This document shows, piece by piece, positions 49,356-59,407 of a stretch of DNA of 64,000 nt. The position numbers and the translations under genes are program-made. The notes beneath the pieces are model-generated. The model saw only the letters and a list, made by a program, of their open reading frames with translations, had not been told where the DNA came from and made no database searches. Position 1 is the stretch's first letter; each line of letters starts with the position of its first letter. This stretch comes from Mycolicibacterium sp. ND9-15. GTDB lineage: Bacteria; Actinomycetota; Actinomycetes; Mycobacteriales; Mycobacteriaceae. Location of the stretch: contig NZ_CP142362.1 in NCBI RefSeq assembly GCF_035918395.1, positions 99,501-163,500 on the forward strand. The letters run 5' to 3'.

Positions 49356-49543
49356 CGCTGGTCCAGATCCTTCGAGTCGGTCAGGCCGTGCCGGGAGCAG
49401 CGGGCCGACCAGCCGTCGGGGCGCACCTGGACGATCATCCGACGACCGCACTCGGCGCAGAACCGGGGCGGCTCGAGGCCGAGCTGGGCCGCGGTCGGCA
49501 CCGTGGTGCCGCCGGATTCGCCGGTGTAGACGTTGAACGCCAT
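49352..49543 (-). CDS. bsaP: Biotin synthase auxiliary protein BsaP
   Basis: A 63-residue protein directly after bioB (11 bp gap), overlapping the next gene by 4 bp. The sequence has a CxxC...CxxH set (Cys29, Cys32, Cys49, His52) in '[29 protein letters not shown]', suited to an iron-sulfur or zinc site. Conserved actinobacterial proteins of this type downstream of bioB (Rv1590) are annotated as BsaP and reported to support BioB turnover. That role is from memory, not from this sequence. Confidence 0.87.
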   Translation of the reverse strand: MAFNVYTGESGGTTVPTAAQLGLEPPRFCAECGRRMIVQVRPDGWSARCSRHGLTDSKDLDQR

Positions 49544-49554
49544 ACCTGTACGTT

Positions 49555-51188
<1,634 letters not shown>

Positions 51189-51225
51189 CTTCACGTCCGA
51201 TGCTTCACGTTCGATGAGATGGAGC

Positions 51226-51735
51226 TCATGCGATCGGGTGTTCGCGCTTCGCGTTGCCGTCCCAGCGACGCAACCCGACGATAGATCCCTTGATTTCTGC
51301 GCGCTTACCCGCAATCCGCACCGCCCGGCCCATCTGGGCAGGCACCACGCGCCGCGCCATCGTCACGTGCGGAGTCCATTCATCGGGCAACGCGTTCGGC
51401 ATCGGCCCGGGATGCAGGTGCGGCTCACACAGTCTGTGCACTTCGGCGTGCAGGTCGAGCAGCGACTTGGTAGGCACCAACAGCCGCGCGAGCACGGCCT
51501 TGGCGCGGCCGAAGAACAGCGGCGCACCGATCCGGCACGGCAGCGGGAACCGACCCGTCAGTGAGCAAAGCAGCTCATCGACTGAAGGGTCGATCCGCTC
51601 GGCAACCGTCAGCGTGGCGTGCGGGCGGCTGGCCGGCGCCTGACTGGGAATCCCCGCGTCGCGCAGCTCATCCCAGATGTTTCGAATCGCGTCCTCGGTG
51701 CGCGGATCGAATACCAGCTCCACGGAATGCACCAC
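51226..51735 (-). CDS. 2'-5' RNA ligase / cyclic phosphodiesterase family protein
   Basis: A 169-residue 2H-superfamily protein starting at one of two adjacent GTG codons (51735 or 51732), 2 bp after the bioD stop. The two catalytic H-x-T motifs are present: 'ASRPHATLTVAERIDPS' and 'DEWTPHVTMARRV', spaced as in the family. Such enzymes hydrolyse 2',3'-cyclic phosphates or related RNA ends. Its place at the end of bioF-bioD is conserved-looking, but no link to biotin is evident from the sequence. Confidence 0.82.
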   Translation of the reverse strand: MVHSVELVFDPRTEDAIRNIWDELRDAGIPSQAPASRPHATLTVAERIDPSVDELLCSLTGRFPLPCRIGAPLFFGRAKAVLARLLVPTKSLLDLHAEVHRLCEPHLHPGPMPNALPDEWTPHVTMARRVVPAQMGRAVRIAGKRAEIKGSIVGLRRWDGNAKREHPIA

Positions 51736-51737
51736 CG

Positions 51738-52403
51738 CTACACCAGGCCTGCGACCCATGCGGTATCGAACGCAGCCGCGCTCATCGCCTCGAAACCGCC
51801 GGCGGTCATCGCGCCCGCGCCCGCGGGCAGCACCGCCCGCACCGGCCCCAGTTCCGCGAGCGCATCCCGATTGCCTTGCTCGGCGACGCCCGGATCCGAC
51901 GGCCACGCACCAATCACCAGACCTGCGCACGAAACACCTTTGGCGTCAAGAGCTTCCAATGTCAGCGCGGTGTGGTTGAGGGTGCCTAACCCGGCCGCGA
52001 CGACGACCAGCACCGGCGCGGCCAGATCGACCGCCAGGTCGCGCAGCGTGACCCCGGCGCCGATCTCCACGAGCAGCCCACCTGCTCCCTCCACCAGCGT
52101 CAGCTGTGCCTTCGGCGCCCGTACCGACTCGACTAGCTCGGTGCGGGTGGGCAACGCGAGCCCCGCACACTCCGCCGCCGCGCGCGGCGCCAACGGCTGG
52201 GGATACCGCCATCCGCCCGACAAGTCGGTCACCCCCGAGAGCAGGCCCACGTCGGCGAGATCGTCGTCCGTCGGGCTGCCGGTCTGCACCGGTTTGCACA
52301 CGGCCACGTCGATACCCGCCAGCCGTGCGTGGCACGCCAGCGCTGCGGTGGCGATCGTTTTGCCGACGCCGGTGTCGGTACCGGTGACGAGAAGCGTGCT
52401 CAC
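51738..52403 (-). CDS. bioD: Dethiobiotin synthetase
   Basis: A 221-residue ATP-dependent carboxylase closing the ureido ring of dethiobiotin. The P-loop is at the N-terminus: '[20 protein letters not shown]', followed by '[23 protein letters not shown]' (substrate Lys) and '[52 protein letters not shown]'. The GTG start overlaps the bioF stop by 4 bp. Confidence 0.95.
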   Translation of the reverse strand: MSTLLVTGTDTGVGKTIATAALACHARLAGIDVAVCKPVQTGSPTDDDLADVGLLSGVTDLSGGWRYPQPLAPRAAAECAGLALPTRTELVESVRAPKAQLTLVEGAGGLLVEIGAGVTLRDLAVDLAAPVLVVVAAGLGTLNHTALTLEALDAKGVSCAGLVIGAWPSDPGVAEQGNRDALAELGPVRAVLPAGAGAMTAGGFEAMSAAAFDTAWVAGLV

Positions 52404-53545
52404 GGGTGAGGCGTCAGCACTTCAGTGAGAACCTCACGGGCCAAGGTCATTTCGTCATCGGTCAGTGACGCCCTCGCGGTCAGCCGCAGCCGTGACGTCC
52501 CGGTGGGGACCGTCGGCGGGCGGAAGCAGCCGATCCGGACGCCCCGGTCCAGGCACGCCACCGCGGCGGCCAACGCCACCTCCGGTTCGCCGAGGATCAC
52601 CGAAACCACCGCCGACTCCGGCCGCTCCGGCACCGAGCAGATGGCAGCCAATTCCGCGGCGTGGTCCAATACCGCCTGCGCGCGCCACGGCTCGGCGATC
52701 AAGACGTCCAGCGCCGCCCACGCCGCCCCGACCGCCGCGGGCGCGAGTCCGGTGTCGAAGATGAACGGGCGCGCGGCGTCGATCAGGTGATCGCGCACCG
52801 CCGTCGGGCCCAGCACGACTCCGCCCTGGCTGCCCAGCGCCTTGGACAGCGTCGTCGTCATCACGACGTCGGCCTCGCCCGCCAGGCCGGCCTCGTGCAG
52901 CAATCCACGCCCACCGGTGCCGCGCACGCCGAGGCCATGAGCCTCGTCGACGATCAGGAGCGCGCCGTGTCGTCGGCACACCTCGTGCAGCGAAGGGAGC
53001 GGGGCCAGAACCCCGTCGGCAGAGAACACCGAATCCGTCAGAACGACCGCCCGCTCCTCGGTGCGCGCAGCGAGCGTGGCCTCGACCGCCTCGACATCCC
53101 GATGCGGCGTGACGACCACGCGGGCCCGGGACAGGCGGCACGCATCGACCAGAGAGGCGTGGGTCAGGGCATCGGAGACCAGCAAAGATCCGGCATCCGA
53201 CAGCGCGACGACCGCGCCGAGGTTGGCGGTGTAGCCGGAGGAGAAGACGAGCGCCGACTCGGCACCGACGAAGTCCGCGATTGCCTCTTCGAAGCCTTCG
53301 TGCAGCTCGGTGTTGCCGGTGATTAGTCGCGATCCGGTGGATCCGGCGCCCCAGGTGCCCAGCGCGGCGACTCCGCCGTCGATCACTGCCGGGTGCTGAG
53401 ACAGCCCCAGATAGTCGTTCGAGGCGAGGTCCAGTTCGGCGCCGACGGGGGAACGGGCGCTCAGCGACCGGCGCAGACCGTCGGCGCGCCGCTGCGCCTC
53501 GACGTCGTCGAGCCACGCCAGCGGCGAAAGGCCTGTGCGCGTCAA
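52400..53545 (-). CDS. bioF: 8-amino-7-oxononanoate synthase
   Basis: A 381-residue PLP enzyme condensing pimeloyl thioester with alanine. The PLP lysine is in '[20 protein letters not shown]'. Other marks are '[20 protein letters not shown]', '[29 protein letters not shown]', '[13 protein letters not shown]' and '[20 protein letters not shown]'. The start is a TTG (53545) behind GTAGGAG. Upstream lies a roughly 120-nt leader containing four 24-bp repeats and a BioQ box, so it is probably transcribed separately from bioA. Confidence 0.94.
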   Translation of the reverse strand: MTRTGLSPLAWLDDVEAQRRADGLRRSLSARSPVGAELDLASNDYLGLSQHPAVIDGGVAALGTWGAGSTGSRLITGNTELHEGFEEAIADFVGAESALVFSSGYTANLGAVVALSDAGSLLVSDALTHASLVDACRLSRARVVVTPHRDVEAVEATLAARTEERAVVLTDSVFSADGVLAPLPSLHEVCRRHGALLIVDEAHGLGVRGTGGRGLLHEAGLAGEADVVMTTTLSKALGSQGGVVLGPTAVRDHLIDAARPFIFDTGLAPAAVGAAWAALDVLIAEPWRAQAVLDHAAELAAICSVPERPESAVVSVILGEPEVALAAAVACLDRGVRIGCFRPPTVPTGTSRLRLTARASLTDDEMTLAREVLTEVLTPHP

Positions 53546-53563
53546 GGAAGCTCCTACCGGGAC

Positions 53564-53659
53564 TTGAACACGTCGGCGAGCCGACAGTTGAACACGTCGG
53601 CGAGCCGACAGTTGAACACGTCGGCGAGCCGACAGTTGAACACGTCGGCGAGCCGACAG
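53564..53659. repeat. Four perfect 24-bp tandem repeats in the bioFD leader
   Basis: Four identical head-to-tail units (53564, 53588, 53612, 53636) begin TTGAACAC and end GCCGACAG. The next bases, from 53660, start again with TTGAACAC but continue into the BioQ operator. Each unit contains GTCGGC-GA-GCCGAC, a 6-bp inverted repeat that on the bioF mRNA would form a tight hairpin. Each also carries one operator half-site (TGAAC). There are no spacers, so this is a minisatellite and not CRISPR. Copy number probably varies between strains. Confidence 0.93.
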
Positions 53660-53660
53660 T

Positions 53661-53673
53661 TGAACACCGTTCA
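53661..53673. promoter_or_regulatory. BioQ-type operator and promoter of bioF-bioD
   Basis: TGAAC-ACC-GTTCA matches the bioB/bioQ box in both arms. On the minus strand TAACCT (53673-53678) abuts the box as a -10 element, as at bioB. The start point would fall inside the box, leaving a leader of about 120 nt that contains all four repeats. The following CAGGTTAGGG is identical at both operators. Confidence 0.78.
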
Positions 53674-53748
53674 GGTTAGGGCAGCGGCGCGTGACCGCAA
53701 AATAAGGCGTGCTCTATGTGGTTGATCCCAATCAGCCCGTGCGTGCGA

Positions 53749-55035
53749 TCAACCAGTTAACGCCCGCGCCACCCCGACCATGCCGGCGGCGATCTGACCG
53801 ATCTCGTCGGACGTGCAGACATACGGCGGCATCGCGTAGACCAGATTGCGGAAGGGCCGCAGCCAGAGCCCGTGTTCCAGCGCCGCCGGCGTCGCCACCC
53901 GTAGATCCACCGGGCGGTCCATCTCGATCACCCCGATCGCCCCGAGCACGCGCACGTCGGAAACGCCCGGAACCTGCACGGCCGCCGCCAGGCCGTCGCG
54001 CAGAGCCGCCTCTATGCCGCGCACGGTCGACCGCCAGTCCTGAGCGAGCAGCACCTCGACCGACGCCACCGCGGCCGCGCACGCCAGCGCGTTCGCCATG
54101 AACGTCGGCCCGTGCATGAGCGCTCCCGGCTCGTGCGTGCTGATGGTGTGCGCGATCTCCCGCGAACACAGGGTCGCCGCCAGCGTGAGGTAGCCGCCGG
54201 TGAGCGCCTTGCCCACGCACATGATGTCCGGGCTGACGCCGGCGTGGTCAGCCGCGAAGAGTTCGCCGGTGCGGCCGAACCCGGTGGCGATCTCGTCGAA
54301 GATCAGCAGCACGCCGTGGCGCGAGCAGATGTCTCGCAGATCGGCGAGATAGCGCGGGTCGTGGAACCGCATCCCGCCCGCGCCCTGCACCACCGGCTCG
54401 ACGATCACCGCGGCCAGCTCGTCGGCGTGCTCTGCCAACTGCCTCTCGAACGCTTCGACGTAGCCCGCGTCGTAGGCTCGCGGCACCCGCGGCGCGAACT
54501 CCTGTGCGACGAGTACGTCCGTCCACAACGAGTGCATCCCGCCGTCCGGGTCGCACACGCTCATCGGCGTGAAGGTGTCGCCGTGATAACCCCCTCGCCA
54601 TGTCATCAGCCGGTGCTTGCCGCCCCTGCCCAGGCTGCGCCAATACTGGAGCGCCATCTTGACGGCCACCTCCACCGACACCGAGCCCGAGTCGCTGAAA
54701 AACACGGTGTCCAGGCCGTCGGGGGTGATCTCGACGAGCAACTGCGCCAGCCGCGCGGCCGGTTCGTGCGTCAACCCGCCGAACATGACGTGGTTCATCG
54801 TGGCGAGTTGGTCGGTGATCGCCGCATCGAGCACGGGATGACCATGCCCGTGGATCGCGGTCCACCACGACGCCATCGCATCGAGAACCCGCAGGTCACG
54901 CCCGTCGTGGTGGAGGGTGAGCCAGGCCCCGCGGGCGCCCACCGCGACCACTGGCGCCAACGCCTCGGCGCCGATCGTGCTGTAGGGGTGCCAGACGTGT
55001 GCGGCGTCGACCGCGCTGATCTCGGCAGGCGTCAT
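53749..55035 (-). CDS. bioA: Adenosylmethionine-8-amino-7-oxononanoate aminotransferase
   Basis: A 428-residue class III PLP aminotransferase using SAM as amino donor. ATG 55035 ([22 protein letters not shown]) is preferred over open upstream codons that run into the divergent gene. '[28 protein letters not shown]' near the start, '[17 protein letters not shown]', '[21 protein letters not shown]', '[17 protein letters not shown]', '[18 protein letters not shown]' and PLP lysine in '[15 protein letters not shown]' identify BioA. It lies upstream of bioFD on the same strand with 203 bp between. No BioQ box is visible in its own short upstream gap. Confidence 0.95.
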   Translation of the reverse strand: MTPAEISAVDAAHVWHPYSTIGAEALAPVVAVGARGAWLTLHHDGRDLRVLDAMASWWTAIHGHGHPVLDAAITDQLATMNHVMFGGLTHEPAARLAQLLVEITPDGLDTVFFSDSGSVSVEVAVKMALQYWRSLGRGGKHRLMTWRGGYHGDTFTPMSVCDPDGGMHSLWTDVLVAQEFAPRVPRAYDAGYVEAFERQLAEHADELAAVIVEPVVQGAGGMRFHDPRYLADLRDICSRHGVLLIFDEIATGFGRTGELFAADHAGVSPDIMCVGKALTGGYLTLAATLCSREIAHTISTHEPGALMHGPTFMANALACAAAVASVEVLLAQDWRSTVRGIEAALRDGLAAAVQVPGVSDVRVLGAIGVIEMDRPVDLRVATPAALEHGLWLRPFRNLVYAMPPYVCTSDEIGQIAAGMVGVARALTG

Positions 55036-55067
55036 GGCTGGCACCTTCGGTAGATTATCCGTCGACC

Positions 55068-57245
55068 ATGATGACCCTCGCCCCTCCCCGGCCAGCGCCC
55101 GTCGCTGACCCGGGACGTCCGCCGCGCGCAGCGAAAGCCGCAAGCGGTAGCCGCGCCTCGGCGTCCTACCGGCACGATCTCGACGGCCTGCGCGGCATCG
55201 CGATCGCGCTCGTCGCCCTCTTCCACGTGTGGTTCGGTCGGGTTTCCGGTGGTGTCGACGTGTTCCTGGCGCTGTCCGGCTTCTTCTTCGGGGGACGACT
55301 GCTGCGCACGGCGATGACGCCGGGCGCCTCGCTGTGGCCAGTCCCCGAAGTGACCCGGCTGGTCCGCCGGCTGCTGCCCGCTCTGGTCGTGGTACTGGCC
55401 GCGTCGGCGGTGCTGACCATCCTGATCCAGCCGCAGACCCGGTGGGAGACGTTCGCCGACGAGAGCCTGGCCAGCCTCGGTTACTACCAGAACTGGGAGC
55501 TGGCCAACTCCGCGTCGAACTACCTGCGCGCGGGCGAGGCGGTCAGCCCTCTGCAGCACATCTGGTCGATGTCGGTGCAGGGCCAGTTCTACATCGCGTT
55601 CCTGGCGTTGATCTTCGGGGCCGCCGTGCTGTTTCGGCGCGTCCTCGGCAAGCACATGCGGTTGGCGTTCGTGCTGCTGCTCAGTGCGCTGACCATCGCG
55701 TCGTTCGTCTACGCGATCTACGCGCACAACGCCGACCAGGCCACCGCCTACTACAACAGCTTCGCCCGAGCATGGGAACTTCTGCTCGGCGCGCTGATCG
55801 GCGCATTCGTATCGCACCTTCGCATGCCGATGTGGCTGCGGACGACGGTCGCGTTCGTCGCACTGGCGGCGATCCTGTCGTGCGGCGCGCTGATCGACGG
55901 GGTCAAGGAATTCCCCGGCCCGTGGGCGCTGGTCCCGGTCGGCGCCACCATGCTGGTCATCCTGTCCGCGGCGAACCGGGTGGCCGATCCGCACACCGCT
56001 GGGCGGATGCCGCTGCCCAACCGCCTGTTGGCGTCGGCGCCGTTCGTGTCGCTGGGTGCGATGGCCTACTCCTTGTATCTCTGGCATTGGCCACTGCTGA
56101 TCTTCTGGCTGGCGTTCAGCGGGCACACCCGCGCGACCTTCGTCGAGGGCGCGGTGGTTCTGCTGGTTTCCGGTGTGCTGGCGTGGCTGACCACCAAGTA
56201 CGTCGAGAACCCGCTGCGGTACCGCGCCTCGTCGACCCAGCGCGCGGCCGTGCCGTCGAGGAGTCGACGGCGCAGGCCGACCGCGGTGCTTGCCTCGGTG
56301 GTCGCGTTGTTGGGCGTGGCGCTGACCGTGACGTCGTTCACCTGGCGCGAGCACGTGCTCGTCCAGCGTACGAACGGCGCAGAGCTCATGGCACTTTCGT
56401 CGCAGGACTACCCCGGCGCCGCTGCGCTGCTCACCGAGGCGAGGGTGCCCAAACTACGGATGCGCCCTACCGTGCTGGAGGCCAAGAACGACCTCCCCCA
56501 GACCACCGAGGACGGCTGCATCAGCGACTTCGACAACGTCGACGTGATCAACTGCGCCTACGGTGACAAGGCCGCCAAACGCACGATCGCGCTGGCCGGC
56601 GGATCACACGCCGAGCACTGGATCACCGCGCTGGACCTGCTGGGCAAGAGACACCACTTCAAGGTGGTCACGTACCTGAAGATGGGCTGCCCGCTGACCA
56701 CCGAAAAGGTGCCGCTGGTGATGGGCGACAACCGCCCGTACCCGAAGTGTCACGAGTGGAACGAGCGGGTGATGAAGAAGATCGTCGCCGACCGCCCGGA
56801 CTACGTCTTCACCACCTCGACACGGCCATGGAACATCAGGGCCGGCGATGTGATGCCGGCAACGTATGTCGGCATCTGGCAGGAGTTGTCCGACAACGAC
56901 ATTCCGGTTCTGGCCATGCGTGACACACCGTGGCTGGTTCGCAACGGCAAACCGTTCTTCGCCGCCGACTGTCTGGCCGACGGCGGTGACGCGATCTCCT
57001 GTGGAACACGCCGATCCGACGTACTCTCCGAGCACAACCCGACACTCGATTTCGTCAAGAGGTTTCCGCTCCTGGAACCGCTCGACATGAGTGATGCGGT
57101 GTGCCGCAAGGACATCTGCCGAGCGGTGGAGGGAAATGTGTTGATCTACCACGACGCTCACCACATCTCGAAGACCTATATGCGCACGATGGCGCCCGAG
57201 CTCGGCCGCCAGATCGCAGCCGCCACCGGCTGGTGGGTTGGCTGA
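55068..57245 (+). CDS. Acyltransferase-3/SGNH membrane protein
   Basis: A 725-residue OafA-type protein. Residues about 35-400 form an Acyltransferase-3 domain of about ten membrane helices, starting '[46 protein letters not shown]' (the R-x10-H element). After a membrane hinge comes an SGNH-type external domain with block I '[21 protein letters not shown]' and block V '[17 protein letters not shown]', i.e. Ser/Asp/His. Such proteins O-acylate sugars or lipids at the cell surface. The stop overlaps the treX ATG by one base, so it is coupled to trehalose synthesis genes. Confidence 0.9.
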   Translation: MMTLAPPRPAPVADPGRPPRAAKAASGSRASASYRHDLDGLRGIAIALVALFHVWFGRVSGGVDVFLALSGFFFGGRLLRTAMTPGASLWPVPEVTRLVRRLLPALVVVLAASAVLTILIQPQTRWETFADESLASLGYYQNWELANSASNYLRAGEAVSPLQHIWSMSVQGQFYIAFLALIFGAAVLFRRVLGKHMRLAFVLLLSALTIASFVYAIYAHNADQATAYYNSFARAWELLLGALIGAFVSHLRMPMWLRTTVAFVALAAILSCGALIDGVKEFPGPWALVPVGATMLVILSAANRVADPHTAGRMPLPNRLLASAPFVSLGAMAYSLYLWHWPLLIFWLAFSGHTRATFVEGAVVLLVSGVLAWLTTKYVENPLRYRASSTQRAAVPSRSRRRRPTAVLASVVALLGVALTVTSFTWREHVLVQRTNGAELMALSSQDYPGAAALLTEARVPKLRMRPTVLEAKNDLPQTTEDGCISDFDNVDVINCAYGDKAAKRTIALAGGSHAEHWITALDLLGKRHHFKVVTYLKMGCPLTTEKVPLVMGDNRPYPKCHEWNERVMKKIVADRPDYVFTTSTRPWNIRAGDVMPATYVGIWQELSDNDIPVLAMRDTPWLVRNGKPFFAADCLADGGDAISCGTRRSDVLSEHNPTLDFVKRFPLLEPLDMSDAVCRKDICRAVEGNVLIYHDAHHISKTYMRTMAPELGRQIAAATGWWVG

Positions 57246-59395
57246 TGACCTCCGGCGAACCGGCAACGGTACCCACCGTCTGGCCGGGGACGGCCTATCC
57301 CCTCGGCGCCACCTACGACGGCGCAGGCACCAACTTCTCGGTGTTCTCCGAGGTCGCCGATCGGGTGGAACTGTGCCTGATCGGTAAGGACGGCAGCGAG
57401 GAGCGGGTCAACCTCGAGGAGATCGACGGCTACGTCTGGCACTGCTATCTGCCGACGGTCACCCCGGGGCAGCGCTACGGCTTTCGTGTGCACGGCCCGT
57501 GGGACCCGGCGGCCGGGCACCGGTGCGATTCGAGCAAGCTGCTGCTCGACCCGTACGGAAAGTCCTTCCACGGCGCCTTCGAGTTCTCCCAGGCGCTGTT
57601 CTCCTATGACATGACCGCCGACGACCTCGCCACGGGCGGCACGCCGCCACGCATCGACTCTTTGGGTCACACCATGACCAGCGTCGTGATCAACCCGTAT
57701 TTCGGCTGGGCGTCCGACCACGCGCCGCGCACGCCGTACCACGAGACCGTCATCTACGAGGCCCACGTCAAGGGCATGACGCAGCGGCATCCGGGCATTC
57801 CCGAGGAACTGCGGGGCACCTACGCCGGGCTCGGTCACCCAGCCGTCATCGACCACCTCAAGTCGCTGAACGTGACAGCGATCGAGCTGATGCCGGTGCA
57901 CCAGTTCTTGCACGATCACCGCCTGGTCGACCTCGGATTGCGGAACTACTGGGGCTACAACACTTTCGGCTTCTTCGCGCCGCACTACGAATATGCAGCC
58001 AACAAGCACGCCGGCGGCGCGGTCGCCGAGTTCAAGACGATGGTCCGGTCCTTCCACGAGGCCGGGATCGAGGTCATCCTCGACGTGGTCTACAACCACA
58101 CCGCAGAGGGCAACCACCTCGGCCCGACACTGAACTTCCGCGGGATCGACAACGCCGGCTACTACCGACTGCTCGACGGCGACCTGCGCCTGTACAAGGA
58201 TTTCACCGGCACCGGCAACAGCCTCAACGCCCGCCATCCCCACACCCTGCAACTGATCATGGACTCGCTGCGCTACTGGGTGACCGAGATGCACGTCGAC
58301 GGTTTCCGCTTCGACCTGGCGGCCACCCTGGCCCGGGAGTTGCACGACGTCGACCGGCTGAGCGCGTTTTTCGACCTGGTGCAACAAGATCCGGTGGTGA
58401 GCCAGGTGAAGTTGATCGCCGAACCCTGGGACGTCGGCGAAGGCGGTTACCACGTCGGGAACTTCCCAGGTTTGTGGACCGAGTGGAACGGGAAGTACCG
58501 CGACACTGTGCGTGATTACTGGCGGGGTGAACCCGCAACCCTTGGCGAGTTCGCATCGCGGCTGACCGGTTCGTCCGACCTCTATGAAGCGACGGGTCGG
58601 CGGCCGTCCGCGAGCATCAACTTCGTCACCTGCCATGACGGCTTCACGTTGAACGACCTGGTGTCCTACAACGAGAAGCACAACGAGGCCAACGCCGAGG
58701 ACAACCGCGACGGTGAAAGCCACAACCGGTCATGGAACTGCGGCGTGGAGGGCCCCACCGACGACCCGGTCATCCTGGCGCTGCGCGGCCGGCAGATGCG
58801 CAACATCATGGCCACGCTGATGCTGTCTCAGGGCACACCGATGATCTCGCACGGCGACGAAATCGGCCGTACCCAGCTCGGCAACAACAACGTCTACTGC
58901 CAGGACTCCGAGATCTCCTGGATGGATTGGTCGCTGCGCGAGAAGAACGCCGACCTGCTCGAGTTCACCCGCACGGTCACGCGGCTGCGCAAGGCCCACC
59001 CGGTGTTCCGCAGGCGGCGGTTCTTCGAGGGCAAGCCGATCCGCAGCGGCGACCAGGTCCGCGATATCGCGTGGCTGACACCTGCCGGCGAGGAGATGAC
59101 GCTCGAGGACTGGGGCACCGGGCTGGGCAAGTGCGTGGCGGTGTTCTTGAACGGAGACGCCATCTCGGCCCCCAACGCTCGCGGCGAACGGGTTGTCGAC
59201 GACTCGTTCCTGTTGTGCTTCAACGCCGACGACCATTCACAGGACTTCATCACCCCCGCGGTCAGCTACGCCAACGAGTGGACCGCGGCACTGGACACAG
59301 CCCAAGCCACCGGGTCCACCGAATTGGTCGCCAAGGCGGGTGAGAAGATCTCGCTGCCCGCGCGTTCGCTTCTGGTGCTGCGCAAGACGGGCTGA
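57245..59395 (+). CDS. treX: Glycogen debranching enzyme TreX
   Basis: A 716-residue GH13_11 enzyme that hydrolyses alpha-1,6 branches of glycogen and supplies linear chains to TreY. Start ATG 57245 shares a base with the upstream stop. Order: CBM48-like N-domain ('YPLGATYDGAGTNFSVFSEVADRVELCL'), 'YEAHVKGMTQRHPGIPEELRGTYAGLGHPAVIDHLKSLNVTAIELMPVHQF', 'VYNHTAEGNHLGP', nucleophile Asp in 'MHVDGFRFDLAATLARE', acid Glu in 'VKLIAEPWDVGEGGYHVGNFP', and 'FVTCHDGFTLNDLVSYNEKHNEAN'. Length and motifs are complete. Confidence 0.95.
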   Translation: MTSGEPATVPTVWPGTAYPLGATYDGAGTNFSVFSEVADRVELCLIGKDGSEERVNLEEIDGYVWHCYLPTVTPGQRYGFRVHGPWDPAAGHRCDSSKLLLDPYGKSFHGAFEFSQALFSYDMTADDLATGGTPPRIDSLGHTMTSVVINPYFGWASDHAPRTPYHETVIYEAHVKGMTQRHPGIPEELRGTYAGLGHPAVIDHLKSLNVTAIELMPVHQFLHDHRLVDLGLRNYWGYNTFGFFAPHYEYAANKHAGGAVAEFKTMVRSFHEAGIEVILDVVYNHTAEGNHLGPTLNFRGIDNAGYYRLLDGDLRLYKDFTGTGNSLNARHPHTLQLIMDSLRYWVTEMHVDGFRFDLAATLARELHDVDRLSAFFDLVQQDPVVSQVKLIAEPWDVGEGGYHVGNFPGLWTEWNGKYRDTVRDYWRGEPATLGEFASRLTGSSDLYEATGRRPSASINFVTCHDGFTLNDLVSYNEKHNEANAEDNRDGESHNRSWNCGVEGPTDDPVILALRGRQMRNIMATLMLSQGTPMISHGDEIGRTQLGNNNVYCQDSEISWMDWSLREKNADLLEFTRTVTRLRKAHPVFRRRRFFEGKPIRSGDQVRDIAWLTPAGEEMTLEDWGTGLGKCVAVFLNGDAISAPNARGERVVDDSFLLCFNADDHSQDFITPAVSYANEWTAALDTAQATGSTELVAKAGEKISLPARSLLVLRKTG

Positions 59396-59407
59396 GTACC
59401 GGTAACC

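Noticed and set aside
53564..53680. Possible CRISPR array
   Set aside because: The four 24-bp units are directly adjacent with no unique spacers, and no cas genes are present; it is a tandem minisatellite.
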